Positions 18,562-28,124 are shown, counted from the first letter of the stretch. The stretch: 64,000 nucleotides of DNA from Candidatus Liberibacter africanus PTSAPSY (GCF_001021085.1 NZ_CP004021.1:952001-1016000); one strand, 5' to 3'. Program-made: numbers and translations. The notes: generated by a model from the sequence alone, not told the origin.

Positions 18562-18801
18562 TTAATGAGTCGACAGAAAGCATCCTACGGGGAATGTCTC
18601 TTCTGAATTAAGGGAAGAATCAAACTTATAAAGTGTTGAGCAGTAAGGGCAATATTTTTCGTTTTCTTCTCCCATATTGATAAAAACATGGGGATGATCC
18701 AAAGGAAATGACGCCCCGACACACATAAACCTTTTAACGCCTATCTTGATGCTGGGATGTCCTTGATCATTTTGGAAATGAGAGGTAGGAGTATGAGCCA
18801 T
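18562..18801 (-). CDS. Zinc-finger domain protein (zf-CHCC / NDUFS6-like)
   Basis: 79 residues. Likely zinc ligands are Cys in KRFMCVG, His in DHPHVF and the pair CPYCST. This is the CHCC zinc ribbon shared with the mitochondrial complex I subunit NDUFS6, common as a lone small protein in alphaproteobacteria. I chose ATG 18801 because AAGGAAAAATAT precedes it and family members start there, rather than the longer frame at 18840. A role in respiratory complex I assembly is inferred from the family only. The stop is four bases before the monooxygenase start. Confidence 0.82.
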   Translation of the reverse strand: MAHTPTSHFQNDQGHPSIKIGVKRFMCVGASFPLDHPHVFINMGEENEKYCPYCSTLYKFDSSLNSEETFPVGCFLSTH

Positions 18802-18927
18802 ATATTTTTCCTTATTAAAATATTGCAAATATGAGGCCAAATTACACGGTGTACTTTTAACATTGATTACTCTAAAGGTAAAGGATAATAATTGAAATGT
18901 GTGTTAGAAAATATATGAAAGATTCTT

Positions 18928-19710
18928 GTGATTAATAAGGTTAATTTTTTTAGTTCTTGGAGAAAATTCCAATTAGCGTTTTGTGATGTAGGAGATAAAA
19001 ATGCTCCTGTGGTCATGCTCATTCATGGTTTCACGTCTTCCTTCCGGATTAACTGGTTATCTACAGGTTGGATAACACTGTTAAGTGATCAGGGTTTTCG
19101 AGTTGTTGCTATTGATAATTTAGGTCATGGTAATAGTGATAAGCCATATGATTGCAATGATTATCGTCTTGTTTTAATGGCGGAAGATGTTGTTTCTCTT
19201 CTAGAGCATCTAAATATCAGTAAAGCGCATATCATGGGATATTCGATGGGTGCGCGCATAGCATGCTCTATGGTGTTGTCTTATCCATCTTATGTGCGCT
19301 CTGTTGTTTTGGGTGGAGTAGGAAGTGGTTTATATGAATCATCTGTTGATTGGCAGCCTGTTATAAACTCTTTTTCTCTTCCATCTATTGATGATGTACA
19401 ATCTCCTTTAGGAAGAAAATTTAGAAAATTTGCCGAAAGTGTTCCTGGCAATGATCTACAAGCACTTTCTTCATGTCTTTCAATGACGAGAAAGCTCTTT
19501 TGTAAATATGATTTAAGTCGCATTGATGTTCCGGTATTAATTGCGGTTGGATCTAAAGATGATATAGCGGGTTCTCCGCAAGATTTGATGTCATTGATAC
19601 CATCTAGTCAACATTTAAATATTAACGATAGAGATCATATGCTAGCAGTTGGTGATAAGCAGTTTAAGGCAGGGGTTGTAGAATTTTATACAAAAATAAG
19701 ATATAGATAA
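18928..19710 (+). CDS. Alpha/beta-fold hydrolase
   Basis: 260 residues with GTG start at 18928. The fold is clear: oxyanion HGF at 33-35, nucleophile elbow GYSMG with Ser at about 106, an acid in VGSKDDIAGSP and a catalytic His in DRDHMLAVG. The chemistry is ester, peroxide or C-C bond hydrolysis; the substrate cannot be named. Divergent from the zinc-finger/monooxygenase pair, with about 125 bases between. No signal peptide, so cytoplasmic. Confidence 0.85.
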   Translation: MINKVNFFSSWRKFQLAFCDVGDKNAPVVMLIHGFTSSFRINWLSTGWITLLSDQGFRVVAIDNLGHGNSDKPYDCNDYRLVLMAEDVVSLLEHLNISKAHIMGYSMGARIACSMVLSYPSYVRSVVLGGVGSGLYESSVDWQPVINSFSLPSIDDVQSPLGRKFRKFAESVPGNDLQALSSCLSMTRKLFCKYDLSRIDVPVLIAVGSKDDIAGSPQDLMSLIPSSQHLNINDRDHMLAVGDKQFKAGVVEFYTKIRYR

Positions 19711-19939
19711 AAGAATGATGTGTAGGTAAAAATATCCGCTTTTACATTTAAATAATTGGTTGGTTATTTGGATGTTTTGATTAAAGATATTCGATGGCTT
19801 TCTTTTTTGTGAATATTAAAAGTAATGTTATATCAAAAATTATTTTTTTGCATTACTGAAATGTTTTGTTTTCAATATCTCGCTTCATTAATTTTAATGA
19901 TGTATGAGTATTCTTTAGTTTAAAAATAATATTATTATA

Positions 19940-20155
19940 ATGGAGATAGGAATGCTTTCTGATGAAATTAAAAAACTAGAAAGGTATCTTCAAAAGATGT
20001 TTGGTTCTGGTATTTATGTCCAATCACGGAATAATCAATCGGATTCGGTGGAAGTTTTGATGAATTCTGAATTTATTGGTCTCATTTATCGTAATGATGA
20101 TGAAGGAGAAGTTTCATACCATTTTGATATGTCTATTCTAGAAGGTGATCTTTGA
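19940..20155 (+). CDS. DUF3126 family protein
   Basis: 71 residues, ATG 19940 behind a GGAGAT-like stretch. It matches the small alphaproteobacterial DUF3126 family: an N-terminal helix (EIKKLERYLQKMFGSG) and a beta-rich rest ending YHFDMSILEGDL. Function unknown. It stands upstream of clpS. Confidence 0.8.
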   Translation: MEIGMLSDEIKKLERYLQKMFGSGIYVQSRNNQSDSVEVLMNSEFIGLIYRNDDEGEVSYHFDMSILEGDL

Positions 20156-20336
20156 TTTTTATTAATTGCTTCCTCAGGAATATTATGTTTAAAATTATTG
20201 TGTAGTAATGATTAATTGGAAATAAAAATGTTTTTTTTCATTGGTAAGGGGTTTATAATTATTTTTCGGACAATGGTTTTAAATATCATTGGATTAAGGA
20301 GTAGTGGGATTAGTGGCATTAGTGTCGACTATTTTT

Positions 20337-20674
20337 ATGGTTAAAAACCATATGAGCAAAAAAGAAGTTGCGGGAATCGACGATTGCTTAAATACTAAGG
20401 CAAAAGTCTCTTTTAAGGTGCAGACTCCTAGATTATATCGGGTTTTGCTTGTCAATGATGATTATACTCCTATGGAATTTGTTATTCATGTATTGCAGAG
20501 TTTTTTTACAAAGATCATGAAAGTGCGAAGTGTATTATGTTAAAAGTTCATCATCAAGGTATAGGTGAATGTGGTGTTTATTCGTATGAAATTGCTGAGA
20601 TGAAAGTAAGTCAAGTGATGAATTATTCACGACAACATCAATATCCTTTGCAATGTATTATGGAACAGAAGTAA
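20337..20674 (+). pseudogene. clpS: ATP-dependent Clp protease adaptor ClpS, frameshifted
   Basis: ClpS delivers N-degron substrates to ClpA. From ATG 20337 the frame encodes [20 protein letters not shown] and LQSFF, then ends out of frame at 20543. After one missing T in the run at 20504-20510 the true sequence continues [20 protein letters not shown] to the stop at 20674, ending [11 protein letters not shown]. The first half keeps the hydrophobic pocket residues [10 protein letters not shown], and the second carries the ClpA-contact region. The lesion lies in a homopolymer, so it is either slippage, a sequencing error or true inactivation. clpA starts 11 bases downstream. Confidence 0.85.
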
Positions 20675-20685
20675 GGGATTGAGTC

Positions 20686-23078
20686 TTGTCTTTGTTTTCA
20701 GAAAAACTTGAAAAAGCTTTACACCAAGCATTGGTTTTAGCCAATGATAGGAGTAACGAATATGCGACGTTAGAGCATTTGTTGTTAGCTTTGATTGATG
20801 ATTCAGATGCGGCAGAAGTGATGGTGTCTTGTAATGTTGATCTCAAGGTTTTGAAAGATGAGTTACTACGTTATATAGACAATGATTGTTCCAATAAATT
20901 AAAAGATGATTTTTGTGTAGAATGTAAGCCTACTGCTAGTTTTCAAAGAGTTGTTCAGCGTGCCGTTCTTCATGTTCAGTCGACTGGTAAGAATATTGTG
21001 ACAGGTGCCAATATTCTTGTGGCTCTTTTTTCTGAACCTGATAGTCATGCTGCTTACTTTTTGCAAGAACAAGAAATGACTTTGTACGATGCGGTTAATT
21101 TTATCTCGCATGGTATAAGCAAGAGAAGAGAATTTTCAAATTTTCAATCTTCACTCAATGTGAATGGTTCTAATCCAGGGAATGAAGATTTTGCAAATAG
21201 TTGTAAATCGCAAACATCTTCCGATCGTTTCCCTGCTTTGAGTGCTTATTGTGTAGATCTGACAGAAAAAGCGAAAAAAGGGAAGATAGACGTTCTAATT
21301 GGTCGGCGTGAAGAGATTAATCGTACTATACAGATACTTTGTCGGCGTTCAAAAAACAATCCATTATATGTTGGTGATCCTGGCGTTGGTAAAACAGCCA
21401 TAGCTCAAGGATTTGCTAGGCAAATTGTAGATGGTATGGTTCCAGATTCCTTGCTGGGTGCGAGAATTTTTTCATTAGATATAGGGAATCTTATTGCTGG
21501 TACGCGTTATCGAGGTGATTTTGAAGAGCGTATCAAGAAAATTGTCAAAGAAATTGAAACTTTCGCTAACGCGATTCTTTATATTGATGAGATACATACG
21601 CTGGTTGGAGCGGGCTCTGCCTCTGGGATTGCAATAGATGCCTCAAATCTTCTAAAACCTGCTTTATCTTCTGGTGTTGTGCGTTGTATAGGGGCGACGA
21701 CTTATGCTGAATATCGGCAATTTTTTGAAAAAGATAAAGCATTGGTACGTCGCTTCCAAAAAATTGATATTGATGAGCCTTCAATTGAGGATGCAATTGA
21801 GATTGTTAAGGGAGTTAAGCCATATTTTGAAGAGCATCATCAGTTGCGATATTCGAAAGAAGCAATCAAAGCGGCAGTTGAATTGTCAATGCGACATTTT
21901 TCTTCTCGTAAACTTCCTGATAAAGCTATCGATGTGATTGATGAAGCAGGCGCTTCGCAGATATTGCAGCCTGTATCAAAAAAAAGAAAAATTTATCACT
22001 GAAAAAGGATATTAAAAGAACGATTGCATCAATGAGTCGTAGTATCCATACAACTAATGTTGCGAATGATGATGATTCTATCTTGATTAATTTAGAAAGC
22101 AATTTAGAAAGAGTCGTTTATGGGCAAAAAGAAGCGATTAAGAAACTTGTCTGTTCTATTAAAATAGCTCGAGCAGGACTTTCTGACCCCAATAAGCCAA
22201 TAGGTTGTTATATGTTCTCTGGCCCTACAGGTGTTGGAAAAACAGAAATAAGTAAACAGTTAGCATCTTGTTTGGGTGTAAAGCTTTTGCGATTTGATAT
22301 GTCGGAGTATATGGAGCGCCATGCTGTTTCGCGTTTAATAGGCGCGCCTCCTGGCTATGTAGGTTTCGATCAAGGGGGTATCTTAGCTGATTCTGTTGAT
22401 CAAAATCCATATAGTGTCGTTTTATTGGATGAGATTGAAAAATCTCATCCTGATGTTGTGAATATTTTATTGCAGATTATGGACAATGGTATTTTAACTG
22501 ATCAAAGTGGGAGAAACGTTAGTTTTCGTAATGTTATTTTAATTATGACTACTAATGCTGGTGCTTTAGAAATGTTTAGATCCAGGATAGGTTTTGGTGC
22601 ATCAGGGAATGATGATGCTGATAAAGAAGCGATAAGAAAATTTTTCTCTCCAGAATTTTTAAATCGTCTAGATTCTATTATTCCTTTTGCTCCATTATCT
22701 CCAGAGATTATTCGTCAAGTAGTGCAGAAGTTTACCATGCAATTGGAGTTTCAATTGCAGGAAAAAGGGATTACGTGTCATTTTTCGGAAGAGGTTATTA
22801 TTTGGCTTGTTAAACATGGTTATGATGTAAAAATGGGTGCACGACCTTTAGAACGGATTATTAAAGAATATATTAAGATACCACTTGCAGACGAAATTCT
22901 TTTTGGAAAACTTAAAAAAGGCGGGGGTATTGTTCGAGTTTATTTGAATCCTGAGGAGGATGCTTCGTCTCCTATTTGTTTTGAATTTGAACGTTCTATC
23001 ACAAATATTTCTTGTGAGACAGAAGAAAAAGAAGCAGAGGATGTTAAGAATGATACAGATCCTTTGAGTGTTGTATGA
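20686..23078 (+). pseudogene. clpA: ATP-dependent Clp protease ATPase ClpA, interrupted by two one-base insertions
   Basis: AAA+ unfoldase that feeds ClpP. Segment 20686-22002 holds the N domain and the first ATPase ring with Walker A GDPGVGKTA and Walker [10 protein letters not shown]. It ends prematurely after ASQILQPVSKKRK. Segment 22032-23078 holds the second ring with GPTGVGKTE and VVLLDEIEKSHPD. Between them, removing one A near 21993 and one G or A near 22010 restores a continuous protein through FITEK and KRTIASMS. Both lesions are in A-rich runs. If real, the cell would make only a half-ring protein, and the second half would need its own start at ATG 22032. Confidence 0.85.
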
Positions 23079-23259
23079 TACAATACTATAATTTCTGGGA
23101 ATTCTCATAATATTTTTATTTATTACGTCAATTTTCTTATAAGGATAGCGTATTATGGTCCATGTTTTGAGAAGATAGGTTATGAGAAGTGGATATATCT
23201 ATTGATGGATTTGCGATGTTCTATATTATGATTTACTGCGATTTATTTTTTCTGCATAG

Positions 23260-24159
23260 ATGGTATTAAAATTTTTCAAAAAAAAAAAGAAAAGAACAAA
23301 TAGAATTTTTTCCCGGGATTCTCTCTTTGTTTTACATAGCTTGCGAGATATGGATTACAACCATTATTTAGCCTGTTTGCTTTCTCCTTCAACTTTTCGT
23401 ATTTCGATTGCTTTTCTTTATCATTTTAATGCAGATTTGATGCGCATACGGGATGTAGCAAGAAATCCAATAATGGGGGACATACGTTTGCAATGGTGGA
23501 AAGATATTTTTGAATCGTCTCATCATGATATCCCCCCTAAGAGTGCATCTCCTTTTGCTGTTGAATTATTATCTATTATTCATCAATATCATCTTCCATA
23601 TCAGTGCTTTCTTGATATGATCGAAGCTCATTTGTTTGATTCATATAATGATTCAATTTTTGATTGTAAAAATTTTGAGATTTATGCCTTTAAAACTTCA
23701 TCTCATCTGATTCGTCTTGTTGCTATGATGTTAGATAATGAGAAGTATTCTTCTTCGTTAAGATTCATCAAACATGCGGGTATAGCGCAATTAATTGGAC
23801 AATTGATTAGCCAATTACCTATACATTGTCATAGAAGACAACTATACATTCCTTTAGATATTCTTGGGGCAGTCGGACTTGATCGTGAATCTTTTTTATA
23901 TGCTCAAGATAGCGAAAGAATTTCACGTGTTATTAGGATTTTTGCTGAATTAGGGTTAGAAAACCTCTACAAGGCAAGAGAAGGACTAAGTTATATCTCA
24001 TCGAATATTTTTCCTGCATTTATTCCTGTTGGTATAACCGAGGGCATTTTGAAAAATGCTCAGAGTAATGGCTTCAAAATCTTTTCTAATTCACATAAAA
24101 TTTCTCAGTTTATGCATCAGTGGCGAATGCTTTATTCTTCTATAAGAAAGCATTTTTAA
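23260..24159 (+). CDS. Squalene/phytoene synthase family protein (NDUFAF6-like)
   Basis: 299 residues as written. The family core is clear: YLACLLSPSTFRISIAFLYH, IRDVARNPIMGDIRLQWWKD and later HAGIAQLIGQLI. Alphaproteobacterial proteins of this type are closest to the mitochondrial complex I assembly factor NDUFAF6 and usually lack sterol or carotenoid partners, as here. The first 18 or so residues are Lys-rich and encoded by a poly-A run (23280 on), so the true start may be elsewhere or the run may hide a frameshift; homologous sequence begins around residue 20. Confidence 0.8.
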   Translation: MVLKFFKKKKKRTNRIFSRDSLFVLHSLRDMDYNHYLACLLSPSTFRISIAFLYHFNADLMRIRDVARNPIMGDIRLQWWKDIFESSHHDIPPKSASPFAVELLSIIHQYHLPYQCFLDMIEAHLFDSYNDSIFDCKNFEIYAFKTSSHLIRLVAMMLDNEKYSSSLRFIKHAGIAQLIGQLISQLPIHCHRRQLYIPLDILGAVGLDRESFLYAQDSERISRVIRIFAELGLENLYKAREGLSYISSNIFPAFIPVGITEGILKNAQSNGFKIFSNSHKISQFMHQWRMLYSSIRKHF

Positions 24160-24214
24160 TCTGAATAGCTATAGTATTATAGACATGAACTTTCTCTTTA
24201 CATCATAAACAAAT

Positions 24215-24268
24215 AATCTTCTGAAACATTGGGCCTAAATAAAAAGACTTTATATATTTCAGAAGATT
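24215..24268. terminator. Hairpin between convergent genes
   Basis: AATCTTCTGAAA (24215-24226) pairs perfectly with TTTCAGAAGATT (24257-24268) over a 30-base loop, between the 3' ends of the synthase-like gene and the lipoprotein gene at 24340. A bidirectional terminator is likely, although the loop is long. Confidence 0.5.
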
Positions 24269-24339
24269 TATTGATAGTTACATCGGTATTTTTTTGATCT
24301 AGTCGATTAATGTTTTTATCGTCATTTGATCGTTGGCAT

Positions 24340-24597
24340 TTATTTTTTCTTATTATGATTCTCATTACCATTATGATTCTCATTACCATTATGGTTGTTA
24401 TTATTACCATTATGATTGTTATTATCGTTAGGATTAGATTTTGAATCTTCTTTTTTATTCCAGTTAAACCAAGAAGTCTTATTGGCATTACTATCATTAT
24501 TATGATGATGAGTAGGATCATAACATGTGGAATCACAGGAGGCAATTATCATGCTTATGATAGATAAAAGGATAAGGTTACTTTTGCATGTTTTCAT
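24340..24597 (-). CDS. Small Asn/His-rich repeat lipoprotein
   Basis: 85 residues. The signal peptide ends in lipobox SMIIASC. The mature protein is extremely rich in Asn, His and Lys, with C-terminal tandem units NHNGN-N and ENHNGN encoded by 18-21-bp DNA repeats (24355-24425). No folded domain is visible and it is likely exposed at the envelope. His-rich tracts can bind metal, which is inference only. The ATG follows AAAAAGGAAAATCT. First of three consecutive small lipoprotein genes on this strand. Confidence 0.7.
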   Translation of the reverse strand: MKTCKSNLILLSIISMIIASCDSTCYDPTHHHNNDSNANKTSWFNWNKKEDSKSNPNDNNNHNGNNNNHNGNENHNGNENHNKKK

Positions 24598-24674
24598 TAT
24601 AGATTTTCCTTTTTAAAATATATTAATTGTTTATTGATGTATAAAAAATATTTCGTTTTAATTGATGGAATCTT

Positions 24675-24971
24675 TTAGATGGGTTGAAGATCTTTTTTTT
24701 CGTCTTTCCTTATCATATTCAGTCCTAGATCGATTCCTAGATTCAGAATGTCATGAGAAATGCCTCTTGCTTGTTTTTCTATACTTTGTGGAGAGGGTTC
24801 ATCAAAATTATCTGGAGCTGGAGTTGGAGGTGGTGCAGCAACAGGATTTGCGACAACAATAGGAGTAGGGTCGATGTTGCTTTTTTGGACGGGATCAGCG
24901 GCGGAATCACAAGAAAATAATGCTGCGCTGAATACAAACATTTGTGTGATAGGAGAAAGAGATAGCTTCAT
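24675..24971 (-). CDS. Small Pro/Ala-rich lipoprotein
   Basis: 98 residues. Signal peptide MKLSLSPITQMFVFSAALFS with the lipidated Cys at about 21 (ALFSC). A proline/alanine-rich linker (NPVAAPPPTPAPDN) follows, then a helical C-terminal region (SIEKQARGISHDILNLGIDL). This is the layout of an envelope-anchored protein with a flexible stalk. Function unknown. A plus-strand open frame over the same bases is a shadow. Confidence 0.72.
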   Translation of the reverse strand: MKLSLSPITQMFVFSAALFSCDSAADPVQKSNIDPTPIVVANPVAAPPPTPAPDNFDEPSPQSIEKQARGISHDILNLGIDLGLNMIRKDEKKDLQPI

Positions 24972-25108
24972 TGTGTAAAATCCTATAAATTATCAATTGT
25001 CTCTCTCATACAATGTTCATAATCATATGAGAGAGTATGGTTTCAAAAATAGTTTTTTGGTTATAATTATTTTTTTGCTATAATATCTACCTGTAGTGGT
25101 ATTATTAT

Positions 25109-25150
25109 GATTTGTGATTTGTGATTTGTGATTTGTGATTTGTGATTTGT
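25109..25150. repeat. Heptanucleotide tandem repeat (GATTTGT)6
   Basis: Six exact copies of GATTTGT. They lie just beyond the 3' end of the lipoprotein gene at 25209, in the spacer toward 24971, where they could affect promoter spacing of the downstream lipoprotein gene. Confidence 0.95.
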
Positions 25151-25208
25151 GGGTTTCTCAGCAATCAAATATATTACCGATCGCTTTTCGATATTCCTCT
25201 GTGGTTAC

Positions 25209-25412
25209 TTACCCACCCTTAATTTTTTTGCTCATCTCTTCGATAAGTGCTTGTGCTTTTTCAGATGCCTCTCTAGTTAATCTATCTACTGCTTCTTTCG
25301 CAAGATCAGTCATTGTCCTTGGAGGTGGTGGTTGTTCTGGTTGCATGTTACAAGAAGAAAGTCCCATAGCTGTAAAGGCAATTAGAACGAATATGCTATT
25401 TGATATTCTCAT
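25209..25412 (-). CDS. Small lipoprotein
   Basis: 67 residues. Signal peptide with lipobox MGLSSC, a short proline stretch (EQPPPPRTM) and a charged amphipathic helix (DLAKEAVDRLTREASEKAQ). The layout is that of the two neighbouring lipoproteins and of the one at 11038. Function unknown. The upstream spacer is extremely AT-rich. Confidence 0.75.
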   Translation of the reverse strand: MRISNSIFVLIAFTAMGLSSCNMQPEQPPPPRTMTDLAKEAVDRLTREASEKAQALIEEMSKKIKGG

Positions 25413-25858
25413 GGAAATATCCCTTTCTATTTCTATTTATAGTTATATTTTTGTACGAATGTTGGATTAAGTATAGTTGTTATATATTATTTTGCTGTTT
25501 AATTATTTTTATGTATTAAAAATTTTTTTTAAAAAAAATACTTTAAAATTAAAGTGAAATATTTTTTATATATTATATATTTTTATTTTTTAAATAAAAA
25601 ATATTACTTATAATAATAAAAAATTTTTTTTTTACTTTGTTAATAATTATAAAAATTAAGTATTATTTATAATTATTATTTTATAAATTAGTGAAATTAT
25701 TTGTATAATATATATTTATGTATTAAATGGGGTTAGATTTTATCTTTTAAAAATTGTATGATCTTTTTTATTTCTGTAGACTTGAATTAGTAAAAATGGA
25801 AATAGTACTTAATAGAGGAACAATTTTTTTTATTAAATAATTGTAATATGGAGTATTT
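25413..25858. other. Extremely AT-rich spacer between a lipoprotein gene and gmk
   Basis: The stretch 25490-25700 is almost wholly A and T, with long alternating and homopolymer runs. It must contain divergent promoters for the lipoprotein genes and gmk, but the composition makes -10 boxes impossible to single out. No ORF. Confidence 0.6.
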
Positions 25859-26527
25859 ATGAATCGAGGGCACCTTTTACCTCTGACTATTAATCAGCGA
25901 GGAATTATGTTGGTGATTTCCTCTCCTTCTGGGGTTGGAAAATCTACTATAGCAAGTCATCTTCTCAAATCTGATCAAAATTTTGAGATGTCAATTAGTG
26001 TTACTACACGTAGTCGTCGTCCGAATGAGGTAGATGGCAAGGATTATTACTTTTTAAGTTTAAATAAATTTCATGAGTTGAAAAAAGATAATGCTTTTAT
26101 AGAGTGGGCTGAAGTGCATGGTAATTTTTATGGTACTTTGCGAGATCCTATAGAAAAAACTATATCTCAGGGGAAGGATATGCTCTTTGACATTGATTGG
26201 CAGGGAGCTCAGAATCTACATAAGCAGATGAAGCCAGATATTTTGTCTTTTTTTATTTTGCCTCCGACAATGCGGGAATTATCTTCTCGTTTGATTATGC
26301 GTTCAGAAAGAAATCAAGAAGATAAGGAAAAAGTTCAATTACGATTGCGTAATGCTTATGTGGAAATAGAGAAATGGAATGCTTATGATTATGTTATTGT
26401 TAACGATAATTTGGAATCATGTCTTAGAATATTAAAATCTGTGATTGAAGTTGAGAGGATACGTCGTAATCGTCTTAAAAAAGGTATTGGTTTATTCGTA
26501 GAAAGACTACTAGAAGAAAAGCTGTAA
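25859..26527 (+). CDS. gmk: Guanylate kinase
   Basis: Phosphorylates GMP to GDP. 222 residues. P-loop SPSGVGKST at 22-30, GMP-binding SISVTTRSRRPNEVDGKDYY, and the lid region with RLIMRSERNQEDKEKVQLRL. Standard length. ATG 25859 follows TATGGAGTATTT. The 3' end lies in a 130-bp unit repeated three times, so the final residues (GLFVERLLEEKL) are repeated out of context downstream. Confidence 0.95.
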   Translation: MNRGHLLPLTINQRGIMLVISSPSGVGKSTIASHLLKSDQNFEMSISVTTRSRRPNEVDGKDYYFLSLNKFHELKKDNAFIEWAEVHGNFYGTLRDPIEKTISQGKDMLFDIDWQGAQNLHKQMKPDILSFFILPPTMRELSSRLIMRSERNQEDKEKVQLRLRNAYVEIEKWNAYDYVIVNDNLESCLRILKSVIEVERIRRNRLKKGIGLFVERLLEEKL

Positions 26528-26874
26528 ACTCATCAAAAAATTTACGTAGGATTTCTTTATTCAGAGTAATTGTGCGGATGAGTGGGAAAGACGATGGTTT
26601 TCCGTTTAAAAAGGTATTGGTTTATTCGTATAAAGACTACTAGAAGAAAAGCTGTAAACTCATCAAAAAATTTACGTAGGATTTCTTTATTCAGAGTAAT
26701 TGTGCGGATGAGTGGGAAAGACGATGGTTTTCCGTTTAAAAAGGTATTGGTTTATTCGTAGAAAGATCACTAGAAGAAAAGCTGTAAACTCATCTTATGC
26801 TATAAAAAATTTACGTAGGATTTCTTTATTCAGAGTAATTGTTCGGATGATCGGGAAAGACGATGGTTTTCCTT
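26481..26874. repeat. 130-bp tandem triplication of the gmk/purU junction
   Basis: Units begin at 26481, 26611 and 26741 (AAGGTATTGG) with period 130. Each carries the gmk 3' end and, on the other strand, the purU 3' end. Copies 1 and 2 are nearly identical. Copy 3 carries a small insertion (TTATGCTAT) and runs into the real purU end. Two extra copies of each gene's tail are thus dead sequence. Confidence 0.95.
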
Positions 26875-27698
26875 TTATTTATGAAAACGCGATGTTGAAT
26901 ATGGGCGGTTACTGCACTAGTTAATACCTTTGCTTCTATTTTTTTTCCTATTTTAGAGTAATCTTCGACATTTTGTGCATGCGTGATGTGTTTAACATCT
27001 TGTGCTATTATTGGGCCAGCATCTAGTTCGGAAGTTACATAATGTGCTGTTGCTCCAATGATTTTTACTCCATATTCATATGCTTGTTTATAAGGATGGG
27101 CTCCTTTAAAAGAAGGTAAGAACGAGTGGTGTACATTGATGATGCGTCCTGCCATTTTAGAGCATAATTGATCAGAAATAATCTGCATGTATCGCGCTAA
27201 GACTATTAGTCCTACATTGTGTTTGTCTATTATTTCGATGAGTTTTTTTTCAGATTGTATTCTAGTTTTTTGTGTTACTGGAATATAATGAAATGGAATA
27301 TGATAGTTTTCGACCATTTGCTTGTGTAGGAGATGATTAGATACTACGCCAATTATGTTTAGATTAAGGGTCCCCATATTCCATCTATATAATAAATCGT
27401 GAAGACAATGATAAAGACGTGAGACTAATATGAGGGTTTTTACTGCTTTTTTTGCATTTCTAATGGAAAATTTCATTGAAAACTGCTGGATAATTGGTTG
27501 AAAATCATCAAGAAAATTTTCTATAGAGGTATTGTTTTTGAAGGTAAAGTTTACTCGCAGAAAAAAAAATCTGGTATCCAAATCATCAAATTGAGATAAA
27601 CATAATATATTACAATCTTTTTTAACTAAATACCTGGAAATGACAGGCATAATTCTTTCATTGGATGGGCAGGTAACCGTTAAAATATAACTGGACAT
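26826..27698 (-). CDS. purU: Formyltetrahydrofolate deformylase
   Basis: Hydrolyses 10-formyl-THF to THF and formate. 290 residues. N-terminal ACT domain (MSSYILTVTCPSNERIMPVI, about 1-85) and C-terminal formyltransferase fold with catalytic NVHHSFLPSFKG and GATAHYVTSELDAGPII. Length is typical. Convergent with gmk, and its last codons lie in copy 3 of the triplicated unit. Confidence 0.94.
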   Translation of the reverse strand: MSSYILTVTCPSNERIMPVISRYLVKKDCNILCLSQFDDLDTRFFFLRVNFTFKNNTSIENFLDDFQPIIQQFSMKFSIRNAKKAVKTLILVSRLYHCLHDLLYRWNMGTLNLNIIGVVSNHLLHKQMVENYHIPFHYIPVTQKTRIQSEKKLIEIIDKHNVGLIVLARYMQIISDQLCSKMAGRIINVHHSFLPSFKGAHPYKQAYEYGVKIIGATAHYVTSELDAGPIIAQDVKHITHAQNVEDYSKIGKKIEAKVLTSAVTAHIQHRVFINKRKTIVFPDHPNNYSE

Positions 27699-27965
27699 TA
27701 GATAAATTCACATTTTTGAATTTGAGTATAGATCAGAAAACAGGAAGAAAAGATGGTGATAGGATTCAGAAAGTATTTGTTTCTTTAGCAAATATAGGAA
27801 ATTGGATATGATATAGACCTCCTAGGCAATGGTTATCTCTTGAATATTTAAACTTTACATTACAAAGACACAATTCATTACTACATATAAAACAAAAAAA
27901 CAATTGTTCCAAGACATTGCTTATAAAAGTGAATTAATTTTGATTGTTTAACTAAAATAATGAGA

Positions 27966-28124
27966 TTAAGAAGATCTCATCTGAAGCCACTTCCTAATAA
28001 AAATACCTAAAAACAGCATTAACAGCAGATTAAAGGGAAGGAAGGCGTAAGCTATAATTTTTTAAATATTTTTGATAATCAAACTTACAATACGTTGGCC
28101 AACATCTTTTATTTTTTGAGACAT
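27966..28124 (-). pseudogene. Small membrane protein with in-frame stop
   Basis: From ATG 28124 the frame reads MSQKIKDVGQRIVSLIIKNI, meets TAA at 28062-28064, and then continues in the same frame as KIIAYAFLPFNLLLMLFLGI and FIRKWLQMRSS to TAA 27966. Without the internal stop it would be a 52-residue one-span membrane protein with a basic amphipathic front. Relatives are unknown. The surrounding spacer (27699-28353) is otherwise featureless. Confidence 0.4.

Noticed and set aside
25109..25150. Possible CRISPR-like array
   Set aside because: The units are 7 bp with no spacers and no cas genes, so it is a simple tandem repeat.
26712..26924. 70-codon plus-strand ORF downstream of gmk
   Set aside because: Made of out-of-frame repeated gmk tail and antisense purU.
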